Both the position numbers and the translations under genes were made by a program. Shown here piece after piece: positions 14,238 to 14,928 of a DNA stretch of 14,928 nt. Numbering within the stretch: the first letter of the stretch is position 1; each line of letters begins with the position of its first letter. The stretch spans positions 1 through 14,928 of the forward strand of contig DIUB01000159.1 of the NCBI GenBank assembly GCA_002422265.1, in the 5' to 3' direction. The notes under the pieces were generated by a model, which was given only the letters and a program-made list of their open reading frames with translations, made no database searches and was not told the DNA's origin. The stretch is from Geobacter sp. UBA6169. GTDB lineage: Bacteria; Desulfobacterota; Desulfuromonadia; Geobacterales; Pseudopelobacteraceae.

Positions 14238-14928
14238 GGTAATTGATCCTTGTCCGGTAGATCGGGTCTTTGGCTGAAGGGTGACAGATCAGGCAGGTAT
14301 TGACCGCCAGGGTGCGCTGTACCTCCTGCTGGTTGAGTGGCCGCGAACCGGCACGGGTAATGGCGGAATAGGCCTGTACCGTGCCGTCCTTCATGGTCAG
14401 AAAGCCGTCTAACGGTTTGTTGTCTGAAAGTTCGCAGAGCAGGGTCCCCTTGATGTTGCGCCCTTCCACCACATGCTGACCAAAGCCCAGAAAGGTGGGA
14501 TTGGCATGGCATTCGGCACAGCCCACCGCCTTTTTGCCGGTGTTGTGCCCATAGAACGGGGCAAAGCGCAGTTGTCGCTTGCCCTTGTAGCGAGCTATCT
14601 CGCCGGCCTTGGTTGTGCTGCCGTCTTCTTCCACCACGGTCACAAAGGTCTGGCAGCCAGGGGTAACCGGTGAGATCTTCCCCTTCTGGTTGAAGGCTAA
14701 CGGGAACGGATAGAGGGTGCGGTAATCTTCGGTTTCGGTAAATTGCCCTTTTGTTGCAACTCCTTTGATGAAATCAATGTGATAGCCCTGTTTGTCATAC
14801 TGGGTGTGGCAGCCGTAACACTGCACCACGGTGCGGGAATGACAGGCGGTGCAGGACAGTCGGCCGTGACCCACCACGGTATGCTCCGGTGTGCCGGTAA
14901 TGATCTTGGAGCGAAGCAGTCTGCCGGT
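14191..14928 (-). CDS. Multiheme c-type cytochrome, C-terminal part (gene runs off the window)
   Basis: The frame is open to the right edge of the window, so the N terminus and signal peptide lie beyond 14928; the GTG at 14877 is internal. The visible 245 residues hold four CxxCH motifs: CTACH, CYGCH, CAECH and CLICH. Histidines such as those in GHGRLSC and FLGFGQHVV are candidate distal ligands. Its stop (TAG, 14191-14193) overlaps the next cytochrome gene by 47 nt. The layout FNQKGKISPVTP followed by RFAPFYGHNTGKKAVGCAECH recalls the GINQQGKVAPIRP and AFTPHTIQRG segments of the ten-heme neighbour, so the two proteins may share an ancestral module. Function: electron transfer with the bc-type complex. 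Confidence 0.92.
   Translation of the reverse strand, partial: TGRLLRSKIITGTPEHTVVGHGRLSCTACHSRTVVQCYGCHTQYDKQGYHIDFIKGVATKGQFTETEDYRTLYPFPLAFNQKGKISPVTPGCQTFVTVVEEDGSTTKAGEIARYKGKRQLRFAPFYGHNTGKKAVGCAECHANPTFLGFGQHVVEGRNIKGTLLCELSDNKPLDGFLTMKDGTVQAYSAITRAGSRPLNQQEVQRTLAVNTCLICHPSAKDPIYRTRINYRDLDDTLHRRLLAPR

Overview
The window reads as chromosomal DNA of a Geobacter/Trichlorobacter-like member of the Desulfuromonadia. This is inferred from the density of CxxCH multiheme cytochromes, a Rieske/cytochrome b6-type quinol oxidoreductase cluster carrying extra periplasmic cytochromes, heavy-metal efflux genes and a likely selenoprotein. No 16S or other marker gene is present, so the assignment is by gene content only.

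Region 1 (1-5359, + strand) is a metal-efflux block. It holds the 3' end of an RND periplasmic adaptor, a complete heavy-metal RND pump (1031 aa), a 121-nt gap with a REP-like palindrome, a six-helix CDF-like cation transporter with Cys-based putative metal sites, a canonical zinc-type CDF exporter (HxxxD in TM2 and TM5), and a small BFD-like [2Fe-2S] protein. The last gene is the most unusual item. Its frame is interrupted by a single TGA (5315-5317), beyond which the frame continues with family-like sequence to a second TGA. That second stop directly abuts the stop of the convergent neighbour. A 7-bp hairpin with an AGGU loop lies at the position expected for a bacterial SECIS, so I read the TGA as probable selenocysteine.

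Region 2 (5360-7154 and 12634-14928, - strand) is one cytochrome bc-type complex, split in two. In transcription order it is: multiheme cytochrome c (partial, 4 CxxCH here), ten-heme cytochrome c, Rieske protein, [5.5-kb insertion], cytochrome b6-type subunit, subunit IV-like C-terminal b subunit, and tetraheme cytochrome c. Together these would oxidise menaquinol and pass electrons to periplasmic c-type hemes.

Region 3 (7155-12633) is the insertion. It is a type III restriction-modification operon on the - strand with an MNT/HEPN pair between its genes (mod - MNT - HEPN - res, with stop/start overlaps or abutments), plus a lone Phd/YefM-type antitoxin on the + strand next to the Rieske gene. 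The mod gene carries an in-frame ~75-bp GC-rich inverted-repeat element, and its upstream region contains a second, looser inverted repeat. The res stop lies 22 nt before the cytochrome b start, so the downstream half of the bc operon is probably now transcribed from the island.
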